DNA from: Tenrec ecaudatus
Taxonomy: Eukaryota > Chordata > Mammalia > Afrosoricida > Tenrecidae
Direction: 5' to 3'
DNA length: 64,000 nucleotides
Assembly (NCBI RefSeq): GCF_050624435.1
Contig: NC_134538.1
Location: forward strand, 117,068,437 to 117,132,436
Shown one piece after another: positions 34,312-46,439 of this stretch. The notes under the pieces are model-generated. The model made no database searches. It was not told where the DNA came from and worked only from the letters and a program-made list of their open reading frames with translations. Position numbers and translations under genes: made by a program. Each line of letters begins with the position of its first letter. Within the stretch, counting starts at the first letter, position 1.

Positions 34312-34500
34312 CAAATTCTCTGCCATTGAGTTGATTGCAATCTGGTGGACAGAGTAGAACTTGCCCTGTGGGTCTCAGGCGGTAAATCTCGGTGGGAGGA
34401 GCAAGCCTCATCTTGTTCCCTGGGGAGCAGCTGGTGGTTTCCAAGGGTCCCCAGGGTGCAGCCCTCGACACCACCAAGGCTCATCTACTATGCCACCTCT
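34312..34500 (-). repeat. AfroSINE-like SINE
   Basis: Complement of tail (CTCTGCCATTGAGTTGATTGC) and body (GGAGGAGCAAGCCTCATCTTG; GGAGCAGCTGGTGGTTTCC). Confidence 0.75.
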
Positions 34501-34738
34501 GTCTCCCACAGGGTCCAAATGCATATTGGTCTTTGTAGACCCTTTCCTTGGGTGAGTGGAATCTTGCCCCTGTGGCTCAGAGAACATGACAGTAGTAAGA
34601 AGATAAGACCACCTCTGGAGTGACACACCTATTCAAGGCCACCATCACTAGACAACATCTAGGCATCCAGTGATGCTTGTGTTGTACCTGGAAGCCTCAG
34701 TTCTGAAAGTCAGAGTACTTGAATAAGACCAGAAAAAC

Positions 34739-34918
34739 AAGCCCTGGTGGCAGAGGGTTGTTAACTTCAAGGTTAGCAGTTCAAAATCACCCGCTGCTCC
34801 ATGGGAGAAAGGTGAAGTCTCTACTCCCATAAAGATGCACGCTCTTGGAAACCCGCAGGGGCAGTTCTACTCTGCCTGATAGGGTACGAAGAGTTGAAGT
34901 TGGTTCAATGGAAGGATG
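34739..34918 (+). repeat. AfroSINE-like SINE at the start of local duplicate 1
   Basis: Head CAAGCCCTGGTGGCAG, box-B-like GGTTAGCAGTTCAAAATC, tail CAGTTCTACTCTGCCTGATAGGG. It is followed directly by the segment also found after the SINE at 36398. Confidence 0.85.
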
Positions 34919-34934
34919 ATACCAATCAATTAAA

Positions 34935-35195
34935 GTGGTATTGACACACGTTGTCCTTTTGGCTCTGTTAAGAATCTGAATTGCTCCTGTCTGAATTCTT
35001 TATCTTGAATCCATTTAGCTCCAAGCCTATAATACTTACAAATATGTTTATAACTGTGTTTTCCCAAGAGAAGAAATAGACCAGTCTGTCCTTAATTCGT
35101 TAGCTATAGAAATTTACTTACTAAAAGAAAACAATCTCGCTTTCATTAAAATCAATTTTAATATCTGAATGCATGAGATGCAGGGTCATGTGAAA
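34935..35195 (+). repeat. Local repeat, copy 1 of 3 upstream of HGF
   Basis: Shares GTGGTATTGACA, GTCTGAAT-CTTTATCTTGAAT and ACAAATATGTTTATAAC with 36582-36740. Its right part (AGAAATTTACTTAC, AAGAAAACA, TCAATTTTAATA, GCATGAGATGCA) matches 37905-38020. Confidence 0.65.
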
Positions 35196-35199
35196 AGTT

Positions 35200-36395
35200 A
35201 GTGCACAATTTAAGTGTTTAGTAGAGTCTTTACTGGTCTAAAAACTGAGTACTGCTATCAGGTGGCTAATACTTAAAACTTTTTCAAAATTAGTGACAGA
35301 ACTGGGGATTGAAACCCCGGATTCGAACTAATCTGAGTGGAGAGGAATAATAGCATCAAACAGACTTGCATTTGGCATGTGCCAGGTGTTGAACAAATAA
35401 AAGGAGGAATTCAAGAGCCTAGAACTCATTAGCAGCTTTTAGAGCACAAAGTAGAATTGGTTTGTTCCCGAGGACGACGCACTACACAGGCTTGAAAAAC
35501 AGGAAGCTTGTGAAGGCAAAGGCTTCTCCCGCCTCCTTGGAAACTAAACGCAGTCTTCAAGATACCAACAACAACCAAAAATCAATAATACACATTTTTT
35601 TCCATTCAATTCTTTGTTTACATGGGATACTAGAGACAAATTATTTAAGGTGAATTTAAAGTATATGGGGCAATGAGTACCCATCCCATCCTGTAGTTAA
35701 CTAATTAGAGAAATTGTAGATTCCAAAGTATTCTCTTTATGAGATGTTTTATGGGATAAAACCCTTCAGGCACACTTCTGGGAATTTGTACACTTAAATA
35801 CATCAGGTATAGGTGGTGGCTAGGGAATTGAAGAAAGAAGTGGTGTGGAGGTGGTGTCTGACCTTCTCCAGCGACACATGGCAGAAAAGAAAATCACACT
35901 TCACATCATCATCTACCAAGGCAGATTTCTAGGAGGCTGAGGTCAGACATGTGTTCCCCCTCTACCCCTTTTACCCTTTTTCCATCTTTTGACACCACCA
36001 GCCCCTCCCACAGCACACCACTCCTGTGGCTGGCGTAGAGAATTCATTGCAATGGCCACACAGAACTCACAGGTGGGCTCATAATTCTGGGCTTCATGAT
36101 GTCAGTTAACGGGTTACAGTGCAAGTGAGAGATGGTCAGAACACAGTTGTTCAGTCGAGACAAGTTGCAAAGTTCTTTCAGGGCTCGTGATAACCACTCA
36201 AAGGGTATATCACTCTGCCAGAAGCCTCCGCCTGAAGGCACTGGCTCTCTCTCTGTGGCTCAGCCAGCCCAGGTCTCTCAACCAAGTGCCCAGAGGCACC
36301 CCACTCCACAAGACTGCTTTGGCCCCAAAGCACTCAGCTTTCCTTGCTTTGTGGGCTGGAAATCCATGCTTGACTGTGGCTGCCGCTGCTCTGCC
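35200..36395. other. Intergenic DNA, nothing recognised
   Basis: Unique-looking. No gene or repeat supported. Confidence 0.35.
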
Positions 36396-36397
36396 AC

Positions 36398-36572
36398 TCC
36401 ACAGATGGGGCATCGGGCTGCTGTCTGCCAGGTCAGCAGTTAGAAGCCACCAATGGCTCCATGGGAGAGATGAAGCGTTTGACTCATATACAGATTTACC
36501 CTCTGGAAACCCACAAGGGGCTTTGCCTGCAGGCTTCCTATGAATTGGAATAGACTCAACGAGTGAGATGCC
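36398..36572 (+). repeat. AfroSINE-like SINE at the start of local duplicate 2
   Basis: Landmarks GGGCTGCTGTCTGCCAGG, GGTCAGCAGTTAGAAGCC and TATGAATTGGAATAGACTC. Same position relative to the local repeat as the SINE at 34739. Confidence 0.75.
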
Positions 36573-36581
36573 AATAAGTTC

Positions 36582-36740
36582 AGGTGGTATTGACAGAAGT
36601 TGTCCCTTTGACTAATTTCAGATTCTGAATCGCTCTTGTCTGAATCCTTTATCTTGAATTGAATTAACTCCGAACCTATCATAGTAACAAATATGTTTAT
36701 AACTTTAACATTTTTCCCAAAAGGAAAAATAGAAAGATGC
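36582..36740 (+). repeat. Local repeat, copy 2 of 3 upstream of HGF
   Basis: About four-fifths identical by eye to 34935-35090, same strand, preceded by a SINE in both cases. Confidence 0.65.
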
Positions 36741-37752
36741 ATCTGCTGCCTTCTTTGGTTATAGTGATTAAGCCTCAGGCATGGGCTGCTGATCCTTCTG
36801 CTGCTGCTCCCAACGACTCCTCGGTGTCAAGGCAGTCTCCTGGATCAGGAGGTTTAATGCACGGGATCTTAGGGTCCAAAAGATGTGCTTTACATCTGGT
36901 TCTTTTTTGCTGGCAGTGAAATCTGCACACTCCCCACCACCTGCTTCTGAAAGAGTTCATTTTAAACCCAGCAGAAAGGCAATCAGTGAATTGTGGTAAC
37001 AAGCATTCACCAGTGAGTCTTAGCAGTCTTCAAGTATGCCTCTTATGCAGACCCATCAGGAGAACGTTACTTTTGTGGGAGAAACAAAGGCTATTGCTAG
37101 GAAAGCCATATTAAATGACTCACTACATTGTCGGAATGGAGGAAAAAGCATTGTGACTAATTTTAAAAGAACAAGAGAATGTGTTACCAGGACAAGATCA
37201 TAATAGATTATGTGTGTGTATACGATAGACAGATCCATTTGTCTATCCTATTACCATTTTGGGAGAGTTTACTACATTTATTTATTGGATTATTTTACAC
37301 ATAATCACAGGGCATTTCCCATACATTTAGCTATAGGCCAATTTTGGTAGAGATACCCCAAACCTACTGCTGTTGAATAATTCTGACGTAAATTCTAAAT
37401 AGGGTTTCCAAGATTGTAAATATTTATGGTAACACACAGGCTCATTTGTCTCCTCGGGGGCAAGTTACTTAAGTATATAATAATTTACCTAAGTTTCCAT
37501 GATTACAAAATGGGAAGTATACGAATTTTCCCCTTATATGTTTAATCTAAGAATTAAAGAAGACACTTTTGAGGAGTTAGTCATGAGTCAGTATATACTA
37601 CACGTTTAGTAAATTTTAGTTATTTTAACACAGATAAAACACCTAGTGACTCTTTTCAGAAGAGAAATATAAGTATATAACAATTAAATAAATTTAAATG
37701 TCTGTCCTCTTAAATGTGATAATAGAAAACTGAAAAAAATAACTGACCCATG

Positions 37753-38030
37753 AAGTTAACCAATTTTTTGATCAGAATCACTTATCCTGACCTGATTTAA
37801 CTCTAAGACTATAATAAATACAAATATTCTTATAACCTTGCTTCCCCATGAGGGAGACAGAAGACAGTAATAGAAAGATCAGTCTCCTTCATCTTTTTTT
37901 CCTGTAGAAATTTATTTACAAAGAAATTTATTACATCTGTATTTATTACAAAGAAAACACCCAGCTCTTTTAAAAAAAGTAATTTTAATACCCTATGAAG
38001 CATGAGAGATGCACGGGGAGAATACAGTAT
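37753..38030 (+). repeat. Local repeat, copy 3 of 3 upstream of HGF (diverged)
   Basis: CTATAATAAATACAAATATTCTTATAAC matches copies 1 and 2 in shortened form. The distal half (GAAATTTATTTACAAAG, AAAGAAAACA, GTAATTTTAATA, GCATGAGAGATGCA) matches copy 1 only. No SINE precedes it. Confidence 0.5.
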
Positions 38031-38405
38031 CATGGACAGGAAAAAGATCAAAATTGAGATTTTTTTCCCCCCAAAAGTGTCAGGGAAACCAAAAAATAAA
38101 GTGGACACAGGATACCAGAGCTCAGCTGGCAAATGGTCTTCCGTTGTGATTTTGTTTTGTTTGGTTTTTATATGGTAAACATGAAAAAGAGAGAGAGAAG
38201 GATTAATATTACAAGAAATAACATGCTTCTGTCAGAAGTAGTTCTTTTAATCTGGTGTCTCTCTAGCTATTCCACAAGCCTAGGGTCCCACAAGCAGAGA
38301 CCCCCCCCTCCCTTTCTGGAAATGGGGCTGGAGGAGGAGAAGGGATTTTATGTGTGGGTTTTTTTTTTAAACATACTTTTAATTCCGTCCCACTGCTGCC
38401 CTGCA

Positions 38406-38498
38406 TCAATGGGCTCAAACACTTCTTCCCGTGGGCATGGTTGCGCTGTTACCCAGGGTCGCTATGAGTGGGCATCGACTGGACAGCACCTACCTAAG
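38406..38498 (+). repeat. RTE/SINE 3' tail fragment
   Basis: CAATGGGCTCAAACAC, GGGTCGCTATGAGTGGGCATCGACTGG and CAGCACCTACC are the RTE 3' end. Confidence 0.65.
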
Positions 38499-38499
38499 G

Positions 38500-39565
38500 A
38501 CAGGCACTGTGCACTGCTCTCCACTGTGCCGAAGTCGCTCCTGCGTTCTGCCCACCTTCCCATCCGACCTCTGTAGACAGAGAAGCTGGTCCCCACCTGC
38601 GCCCATGCCCACGTACCTGGGCGAATAACCCCCTCCCTGTCCGGTTAAAAGCAAAGCATGCCCTTGCTTCACCAGCGCATCCCCCGCAACGTACAAAGAC
38701 AGATCCCGTGACTTCAATGAGAGGTCTGGAAGAGGCTCTCCGCTGGGGCAGCTTGTCTTGCCTCCACGGAGGTTTTGGGTGCCGGTGGGATCTGCAAGGA
38801 GAAAGAGGTCGTCTTAGGAGATGCAGGCCCACAGACGTGTGTGAGCAGACATTGAGCACGTGCTCTGTTTACCTGTCAGAGTCAGGAGGGAATGGGAAAG
38901 GTCAGATGCCTAGCCAGGTCAGTGGAGCGCGTCATCAGATTTTATGGCGGACTCTAAACCAGGCTTTCTTTTGAACTGCACTCTTGGCAAATCTGTGGTG
39001 ATGTTGGAGCACAGTCTAGCTTCTGAAAAAAATTTTTTTAAGAACCTGCCTGCCCTTAACCCATGGGGCAAGGACAATTTCCCACCTGACTGGCAAGGTG
39101 GGTGCTTTTGAGTTGCCTTTTCATTGATGTTTGCCCCATACACTGCCTTTTCTTACCTGGCCTCTTCTACCTGGGCCGGACCTGCCTTCCAGCAGCTTCC
39201 CTGGCTCACCCCGTTGGTCTCCAGGGAGCCAGCGCCTGCATTTTGAATCCCTGGAGAACTCCAGGCAAGAAACTCGAGGATCAGGAGCTAGGGCTCATTT
39301 AGCTGAAAGGCAGCTCTTTGCTGTCTTCTGCTTCCCCTTCCTCTTTTCCCAACTAGATATGTAAACACATATATTTCCAGTTTAAATGTAACGAGCCGGT
39401 CGTCCGCCTGTGCCTTGATTTAGCCACTGGGCTGAGCCTGGCTCCTGCTGCCTTCTCAATTCGGGTAGGAGTCACTGGGATCGGGAGCCCTTGCTTCCAA
39501 ATTGAAACTGGCCCCCGGCCAGGTGACCTTTTCTTTGTAAGTCCCTTTCCTAAGCGGGGAAGGCG
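38500..39565 (+). other. HGF 5' flank (distal promoter region)
   Basis: No repeat is recognised from here to exon 1. GC content rises toward the gene. An A7T7 tract lies at 39026-39039, about 740 bp upstream of the predicted 5' UTR start, roughly where human HGF carries its polymorphic deoxyadenosine tract. Overlapping short frames are not supported as genes. Confidence 0.4.
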
Positions 39566-39655
39566 GTTGGGGGGTGGCGGTGGTGGAGCAGGGCTGGGAT
39601 CTGTTTGGTGGTGTTTGGGGTGGGGGGCAGGGGCGGTGGGGAGAGGAGGAGGGTG
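39566..39655 (+). promoter_or_regulatory. G-rich promoter block with G-quadruplex motif
   Basis: Four G-runs at 39617-39620, 39622-39627, 39630-39633 and 39638-39641, separated by 1, 2 and 4 bases, satisfy a four-tetrad quadruplex pattern. Further GGG/GGTGG runs lie on both sides. The block is about 220 bp upstream of the HGF start codon. Sp1-like GGGGCGG (39630-39636) is embedded. Function is inferred. Confidence 0.55.
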
Positions 39656-39753
39656 GAAAAGAGTGAAGGGCCTTGTTAAACAGTTTCTTACCGTAAGAGG
39701 GAGTTCAGACCCAGATCGTTCCAGTTAATCACACAACAAACTTAGCTCATCGC

Positions 39754-39859
39754 AATAAAAAGCCGCTCAGGGCTGACTGGCTCTCGTAGGCACCGACTCC
39801 GCACAGGATTCTCTCAGGCATCGCGTCCAGTGGGATCCGCCAGCTCTACCAGCAACACC
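39754..39859 (+). promoter_or_regulatory. HGF: HGF core promoter and 5' UTR
   Basis: AATAAAAAG (39754-39762) is a TATA-like element. The following 95 bases resemble, from memory, the human HGF 5' UTR: CTCAGGGCTGACTGGCTCT, CACCGACTCC, ACAGGATTCTCTC and GGGATCCGCCAGC. The exact transcription start is not determined from sequence. I place it between 39766 and 39785. The Kozak context ACACCATGT is good at -3 but lacks G at +4. Confidence 0.65.
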
Positions 39860-39947
39860 ATGTGGGTGACCAAACTTCTGCCGGTCCTGCTGCTGCAGCA
39901 TGTCCTCTTCCACCTCCTGCTGCTGCCCATCGCCATCCCCTTGGCAG
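39860..39947 (+). CDS. HGF: HGF exon 1: start codon and signal peptide
   Basis: The ATG at 39860 opens 29 codons plus one base, ending at a GCAG|GTCAGT donor (phase 1). The translation begins MWVTKLLPVLLLQHV and continues with a leucine-rich hydrophobic core to IAIPLA, a signal peptide for secretion. This matches the human exon in length (29 residues) and nearly in sequence (Val for Ala at 9, Phe for Leu at 17, Leu for Tyr at 28). In-frame upstream codons to GTG at 39830 belong to the 5' UTR and are not favoured as a start. By family knowledge, signal cleavage falls after residue 31, encoded by exon 2. The promoter and 5' UTR lie immediately upstream, and intron 1 follows. Confidence 0.97.
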
Positions 39948-42900
39948 GTCAGTGTTCCCTTTGGGTTCTCATCTTAAATCTCGGGGGCTACTGCGACCCC
40001 TGCCTGCCCACACTGCCTCCCCTGGTCCCAGCATCCTTTCTCAACTCAGCAGGAGGCCGGCTGTGTTAAACCTTTCCCGGTGCTTTCCTTGACACCTCTT
40101 TCCTAGAATAGCATTTTAAATGACAATTAGCGTCCCCGCAGCCTCCTTCTCCCACCTCCCCAGCTCCCCACCCCCCACCCCCGCCGAACTTTCCCTTAGC
40201 CTAGTCGTGGTGGACTTTGGGACCCAAAGGAAGTGTGTATACTTGCGGGAACTTTGCTGGTTGGAACAAGTTTAAAGCTGACGAGGTCTGCTCAGGATGG
40301 GGGAGTGTGATGGTCAGCCCAGCGGGGCGCCATCCTTTTACAGAAGACAATTTTCCACGGGAATGCACCCCTCCACCCCCTGACATGCCCAGTCCAACCT
40401 TCAGGACCACATGCCTGCCGACTTGTTACAGCTTTTTGTTGCGCTGATGTTGTTGGAGAGAGCAGATTAAACTCTGGGGAGATGCTGTTGCAAAAATGAA
40501 AGAGAAAGCCTTTCTCCTAAGATCGCAGTTTTGTCGGGGTACGGATGCCTGGCCCGAAACTGCACCGCCAGGAAAGCCTAAATGGGGCGTCCTGGCTTAA
40601 AGCTGCGGAACTGCCCCTCTCAGGCTTTCGCTTTCTCCCCAGAGGATCAGGTTGGGGAGGAGTCTCTTAGGCGTGCATCTTGCCTGGTAGTTCCCAGATT
40701 TCGTTTGTTGCTTTGGGAGTGGCGGCTGTTATCAGGGCAAGGAAACATCTGCACTTGGCTGTATTATCCTTGGAGTAGCTGGGATGCCCGCGGGGGACGG
40801 CAGAGAGCACCAGGGTGTGCGCAGAGAAAGCAAAGGACGGAGCTGATACACAGATGGCAGACCTGGGCTTTCAACCATCTACACAAAACAGAAAACCGGC
40901 TATATCTTTGGGGACACATTAAATAAGAAATTCATTGGCCCCTTGTTCTAGCTTCTGATGTATTCCAAGGGTTGAAAACTTGAAACCCGAACTACACAGC
41001 AAGAAGGCATTCAACCCACCTGGCTTTCTTCTATTTTGTGAAAGGGCCCATTCTGGGAGGTGACACTGTTGGGGAAGGGTCAATTTGATGAAAGTCTCTA
41101 AGCGAGATATCTGAGGGAGGTGAACAAGAAATTAGTTCAAACCATCTTTTTTTTATAGCTAGCAAGCAGGTTAACATGCTTGTGATGTGTCACTTTAAAA
41201 TGGATTCTGACAAGATATTGCTGCTTTGGGGGATATGAGATCCTGCCTAATGATTGGAGGGCTTCATTGCTAAAGTTAAAAATGCGGATGCTCTGAAGGA
41301 GAGGAGAATACAGTTACCTGAAGGCATCTATGCTAGTGAAAGGGAGAACGCTGTGTGGAAAACCCAAACAGTAGATCAACCCTAGACACTGTCTGTTTGT
41401 TTTTGGCATGCAGTACCGGGTTTTGGCAGGAGATATACATTCATAATTATATTTCACTTTGGCCAATGTTGAAATGACTGCGTTTCCTGAGGAGAGGGAG
41501 AATGCAGCTCAAGAGTGCGCTGGCAAGCAAGGGAGGCCACTTGGGAATTACAGATCTGCTGTGAACAGTTTCTGCAGCGGACAGTGCTAACATGTATCAT
41601 CAAAAGATGGCTTTCCTTTGTTTGGGTGACAAATGTATTTATTTATTTTTAAAAATAAACTTCTCCGAAATGGGAAACATGATTAGCCCTCTTAGAACAT
41701 GCAAAGGAGACTTGTTCTTTTCTGTGGTCTCTTAAATCGAGCACTTTGGAGGGTTTATTTCTGTTGTTGTTGCTACTTGCTTTAGTTAAATACTTTGGTT
41801 TCCTCTAGGTTTTACATCTCTACATGTGGAAAAATAGGACAATTTTAGAAAAGACCTGGTTAACATGCCAACCAGTTATGAATAAACCTTGCTTTGGGGT
41901 TTCTTAAGAAATATTCAAAATAACAGAACCAAACCATCCTTGTAGGGGTTGACCTAAATAGGATGTTTTTTTTCCATACTCATGTACACTGGAAACAAAG
42001 ATCGGATTCCCTATAATAACAATAAAACACTAATTGGATACCTAATATTCAAGGTCTGTGTGGGATATATAGATAAACAAATGAGAAAGGAATCATTGTT
42101 TATTGAGCAACTGCTCTGGACAAGTTCTAAAAGTAAAGCTTATTTAATTCTAATAAGATTGGCATTAGGCAATTATTTTACCTGAGGAAACTAAGATATA
42201 AAGAATTTAATTCCACGATTTTGTTATCTTAGCAACTAATGGATAGAGCTGAGAGTCTACCCAGATCTATCAATCCATTTTAATGAAATAGATCATTTCC
42301 TCCACCCCGACACTCCCTCACCCTGCCCTCTTTTGTCCATACAGAAAGAAATTCAAGTGGAAATTACTTTTTTTTGATAGTTTACTTTTCTAAGTAATAT
42401 GAGAAAAGTCCAGCATTAGAAATAACAATATTATGAGTTCATTTCTCACTTAATAGATAAAACCAGGACTGGGGACTATCAGACACCTGAAATGAGCATG
42501 AAATGATGGTCAGGTAACATGGTGGAAACCGAAATTAGAAGAACACACACACCAAAGGCACGCAGGTGTGAAAATGAAGCGTACGCTCTGAGAATTATCA
42601 AGTGAGGCTAGGGTACTGGCGTGTGACTGGGAAAGGTATGATCTCGGATTGGAAACTAGGATTGAGTTGCACGGTTTGGATATGGTTCTAAACCACATCG
42701 TCTCAATACTGGCTATTCTGAGCTACGATGGAAACCATTCACGTCCACAAGCTCCATTATTGAAGTTGTACTTTAGCTTGGTGAATTAAGTTGTATTGCT
42801 ATGGTAGGCAGACATGTGCAGCAGGGTGGAGACCAAGAGGAAGCTTTAGCCCAATGAAATCTTATAATGAGCATCACTTCATGTTATCAATTTTCTGGGA

Positions 42901-45900
42901 AGTGATTATTATGCTGCTGGTCAAGCACAAACATGTTGTTGAAATCTGATGACCTTTTAATTCTTTTCTTTGGACATCTTTATTTGTGATACTGTTTCCT
43001 CCTTTGAAAGATGGAGATGATGGTATTTTGTGAAACCCAAGGTCTTTGATGCTCATAAGATGGAAACTTCTTTTCAGGATTCTTTTATTTGGGTAGCCAG
43101 CATAAAATTCACAGTTACCACCATTCCCTTCCATTAATTATTTGTATACTTTCATCTTAACATCTTGCCACCTTAAGCTGGCTTTCACTAATCACGGGGG
43201 TAGAGCTCTCAGAACGTGTGGGGTCAAATTTCTGCTTCGTTCCACACCCTGCAAATTCTCTCCTTACACTGATTTTCCTTTGAAGTCAACGGTTAGTCCA
43301 CCCAGAGAAGAAAATATATGAGGTACTGAGAGAAATGATTGTGAAGCGCAGGGACCAGAGGGAGAAATGTGTCTTTCTTCAAGCACCTTGATACATTTGA
43401 CCCTACTTTCTGCTTGCAGAGTTTCACCAAGATCCTAATGATTTCAGTTCTAAACTAGAGACTTGGTGTTCTTAGGCAATATAGCTTCCAGAATGGTTTC
43501 TTTTCCTGGGAGCAAGGAAAGGGGAGCTGTCATGGAAAGCATGACAAAATGGCAGTGAACTCTCACCCTTTGATTTCATTTCAGAATCTTGTTTATAAAC
43601 TTCAACTAGCGGTCACATGCAAGGAATAGGAGGGGAAAAATATGATCCAAAGACATCTTTGAGTTTCTTTCCAAATTAAGCTTGGCTTTTAACTGTTTTC
43701 AGTAAAACAAGCATCAGTTGCTAATACATATGGAAGAGAATGCTTGAAACTATACTTTCAGGGAAGGGATTTTATTTTCAGATGCTGTTTTCGAAAGACT
43801 TCTGTTTTGAATTGTTCTCTTATTGAAGAAGGCATTGATTTTATAAATGCATGAATCACCTGATGTACAACAAGTTACAACTTCGTATTTTTGAGTAATT
43901 AGTGACTATCCTAGGAGATATGACTGAATTTATAAGGGAAAGTCTCGAAGTCATGAGAAATAAGTAGTGGGAAGGGGTTGCTAGTATCTCGTTTTGATTG
44001 CCCCAATTAGCTCCGTAGCCCCAGTCAAGCACTTCCTTGGCATTTATTATCTAAAAAAATGCAAATCAAAAATTGATTTGTTTTCTAGAATGTTTTTTGA
44101 TCTGCAGATGAAAGGTAGTGTTGGAAAAGCTTATCAACAAATCAGGGTGGACTATTGTTATGAGGTACAACCACACATCACCCCCTGTTAGTAGGTAGAC
44201 TATAGAACTGTAGAACACATGACACCCAGCAACCCTCCAGGACCATTTGTCTCTACTTCCGTCTTTGTTGCTTGCCTTCCTGTTGGCAAAGAAACCCAAA
44301 CATTGGGTTTTATTCAGTAATTAATAAGATTCATATTGTAAACTTAGTTCCCTCAAGCCAATTTTAATTTTATGCTTTTAGTTGACAAAATTTATATTAG
44401 GAGTATATATTAAAATATATATTAGGAGTATATATTTGACAGTGTCCCATTTTAAAGGGCAGGTTTTTAAAATAGACTTTTAGCACCTACTAATTACTAT
44501 TTTTTTCTTAGAAATATTAAAAGTTATATGGGAAATCAAATGCTATTATATTTGGAAATGCTTTCCATCTATAACATATAAGAATGAGGTCAAAGGAAAG
44601 AAAATTTCTTAATGGAGAAACTTGTCTTCAATTCACATAGTTACATGTCAGAAAATAATATTTGAAAAAACATGCACATTCTTTGCATAAGATAATGATT
44701 CTTCTGCTTTTTACAATAAAAATTGTAGGATACTGCCCCCGACCCCATTTTTACTTAATAATTATAGTTTAAGAGCTCTTTAAATTCAAGGCTAGTATAG
44801 CCTATATTTTAGGTTGATTAATTGAGTATTAGCATCTCAGGTAATTAAATAAGATCATTTGGCAATTCAATAAGAATGGCAGAATTTATGCAAAGCATAT
44901 GGTTCAGGCTCTATACATAACCTACTGATAGATTATTTGGTTGAATTTCTACTTTAAAATCTCCTTTTCAACTGTCTTGGTGGTAAACGAGAATTTCATC
45001 TGGTTGGGCACAAAAAGGAAGTTAAAGATGTAAGTGTCATTATAAGAATTCGAGTTGACTGTTGACTTCAGGTTGGAGTGGACATTAATGAGAAGTACCT
45101 GCATGCTTAGCAATCCCACTGCAGGCAGTGGTTTCTGGCAAACAGAGGATGATGTCACTCATGGAACTTCCTTGTGTTAGCCATATTTCAAAATTTTCAC
45201 TCAAAACTTGTTCTCTGTCTTCCTGACACATCTCACCACACATGAAGGTCCGAAACATTTTTCCTTCTGGACCATCCAAGTTTTTTCCCCCTTATTTGCA
45301 TTTCCAAATCAAATCTTCAGTATTTACAAGTCATATTTCCACATAAACTCTTAAAGAAACATGGCATCAGGAGTGGTTCAGTGTGATCTTCTGAAATTAA
45401 ACAAAGGATTCCAAATCTGAACTCTTCTATATGGTCAATGTATTTTCCACTATCTTCCCTTTGTTGTTGTTGTTAATCTTTAAAGTAAATAAAATACTAT
45501 AATTTTGACTTCTTTATAAGGGCATTCAGAAAAATTGACAAAGGAGAGAGATTCATAACCATCCTTAGGACACAACAACTGCAATGTATTAAATGTGTTG
45601 ATTCCAATGGTGGGGAGGATGGTCATCAGTAGAAATTGCGTTACTTTGGGCCAATGGAGAAAAAAGAAACAAATTCTTGTTAATCTAAATAGGAATATAA
45701 GCTTAAGTCTTTTAGGATGTTTTAGTTCTGTATTTTAGCTGTTTTAGTAGGAGGTGCCTTGCTATCTAGGGGCTTTTAAGAATACTTTTGTAACAAAAAA
45801 TAATATTGCTACATTAAAGGATGAAGTTTTACATACATTTGATTTACAGTGCTTGGCTTGGTCTCAAGACAAGCAATCCAATGATACTCCGAAAGAGTGC

Positions 45901-46439
45901 CCAAATGCAGAGAAAACATTTATATAATAAATGAGGAAAGAGAGAATAACATATGAATAGTATGAAGTATTTTAAAGCAGAAAGCTGAAGACTTTGTCCA
46001 AAGGATTAAGTGAGAGCTTCTTGTCTGTCTTTGGATTGGTTTATAATAGTGCAACTTATAAAAAGACCAGTTGTAGAAGATGGAAAATATAATTGTAAGC
46101 ATGATACTGTATGATTCTGGCACCGATACTTGCTTTTTATGTTGTTTGGAGAATATCATGTTATTTATTTCTTTAGAGTGAACTCTGTTCTATTTTTTTA
46201 AAGTACATTTCATTTGAAGGAATGTAGATTAGTGACTAGACATGACAGATTATTTGTTTTCCCGTGGTAACAATATTCCTTTCTTGCTCTCAACTCTCTG
46301 AGAGTATGGTTCTCCTGCCTTGCCCCCCTCCTTGCCACAGTCTCCTATGTTGTCAGATGAGACATTATCTTGTAAGTAATCCTCAAGGGCATTTTTAAAA
46401 TATGAGCCTTAAAAGTGTTTTCCCCATTTTTTAAAACAG
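39948..46439 (+). other. HGF: HGF intron 1
   Basis: GT...AG intron. The first kilobase is GC-richer, then AT-rich. A MIR lies at 42085-42270 and a 27-bp direct duplication around ATTAGGAGTATATATT at 44393-44437. No SINE of the lineage-specific family was noticed in this intron. Confidence 0.85.
42085..42270 (+). repeat. MIR SINE (ancient) in HGF intron 1
   Basis: TTTATTGAGCAACTGCTCTGG, AATTATTTTACCTGAGGAAACTAAG and GGATAGAGCTGAGAGTCTACCC follow the MIR layout. Confidence 0.75.

Noticed and set aside
38133..38576. 147-codon open frame on the + strand just upstream of HGF
   Set aside because: Crosses an RTE tail fragment (38406-38498) and shows no family resemblance or start context.
39830..39859. 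Upstream in-frame GTG start extending HGF by ten codons
   Set aside because: The region matches the HGF 5' UTR, and the ATG at 39860 begins a proper signal peptide of the usual length.
39862..40092. 76-codon frame overlapping HGF exon 1 in another frame
   Set aside because: Starts at GTG and reads through the exon-1 donor into the intron. It is a shadow of the coding exon.
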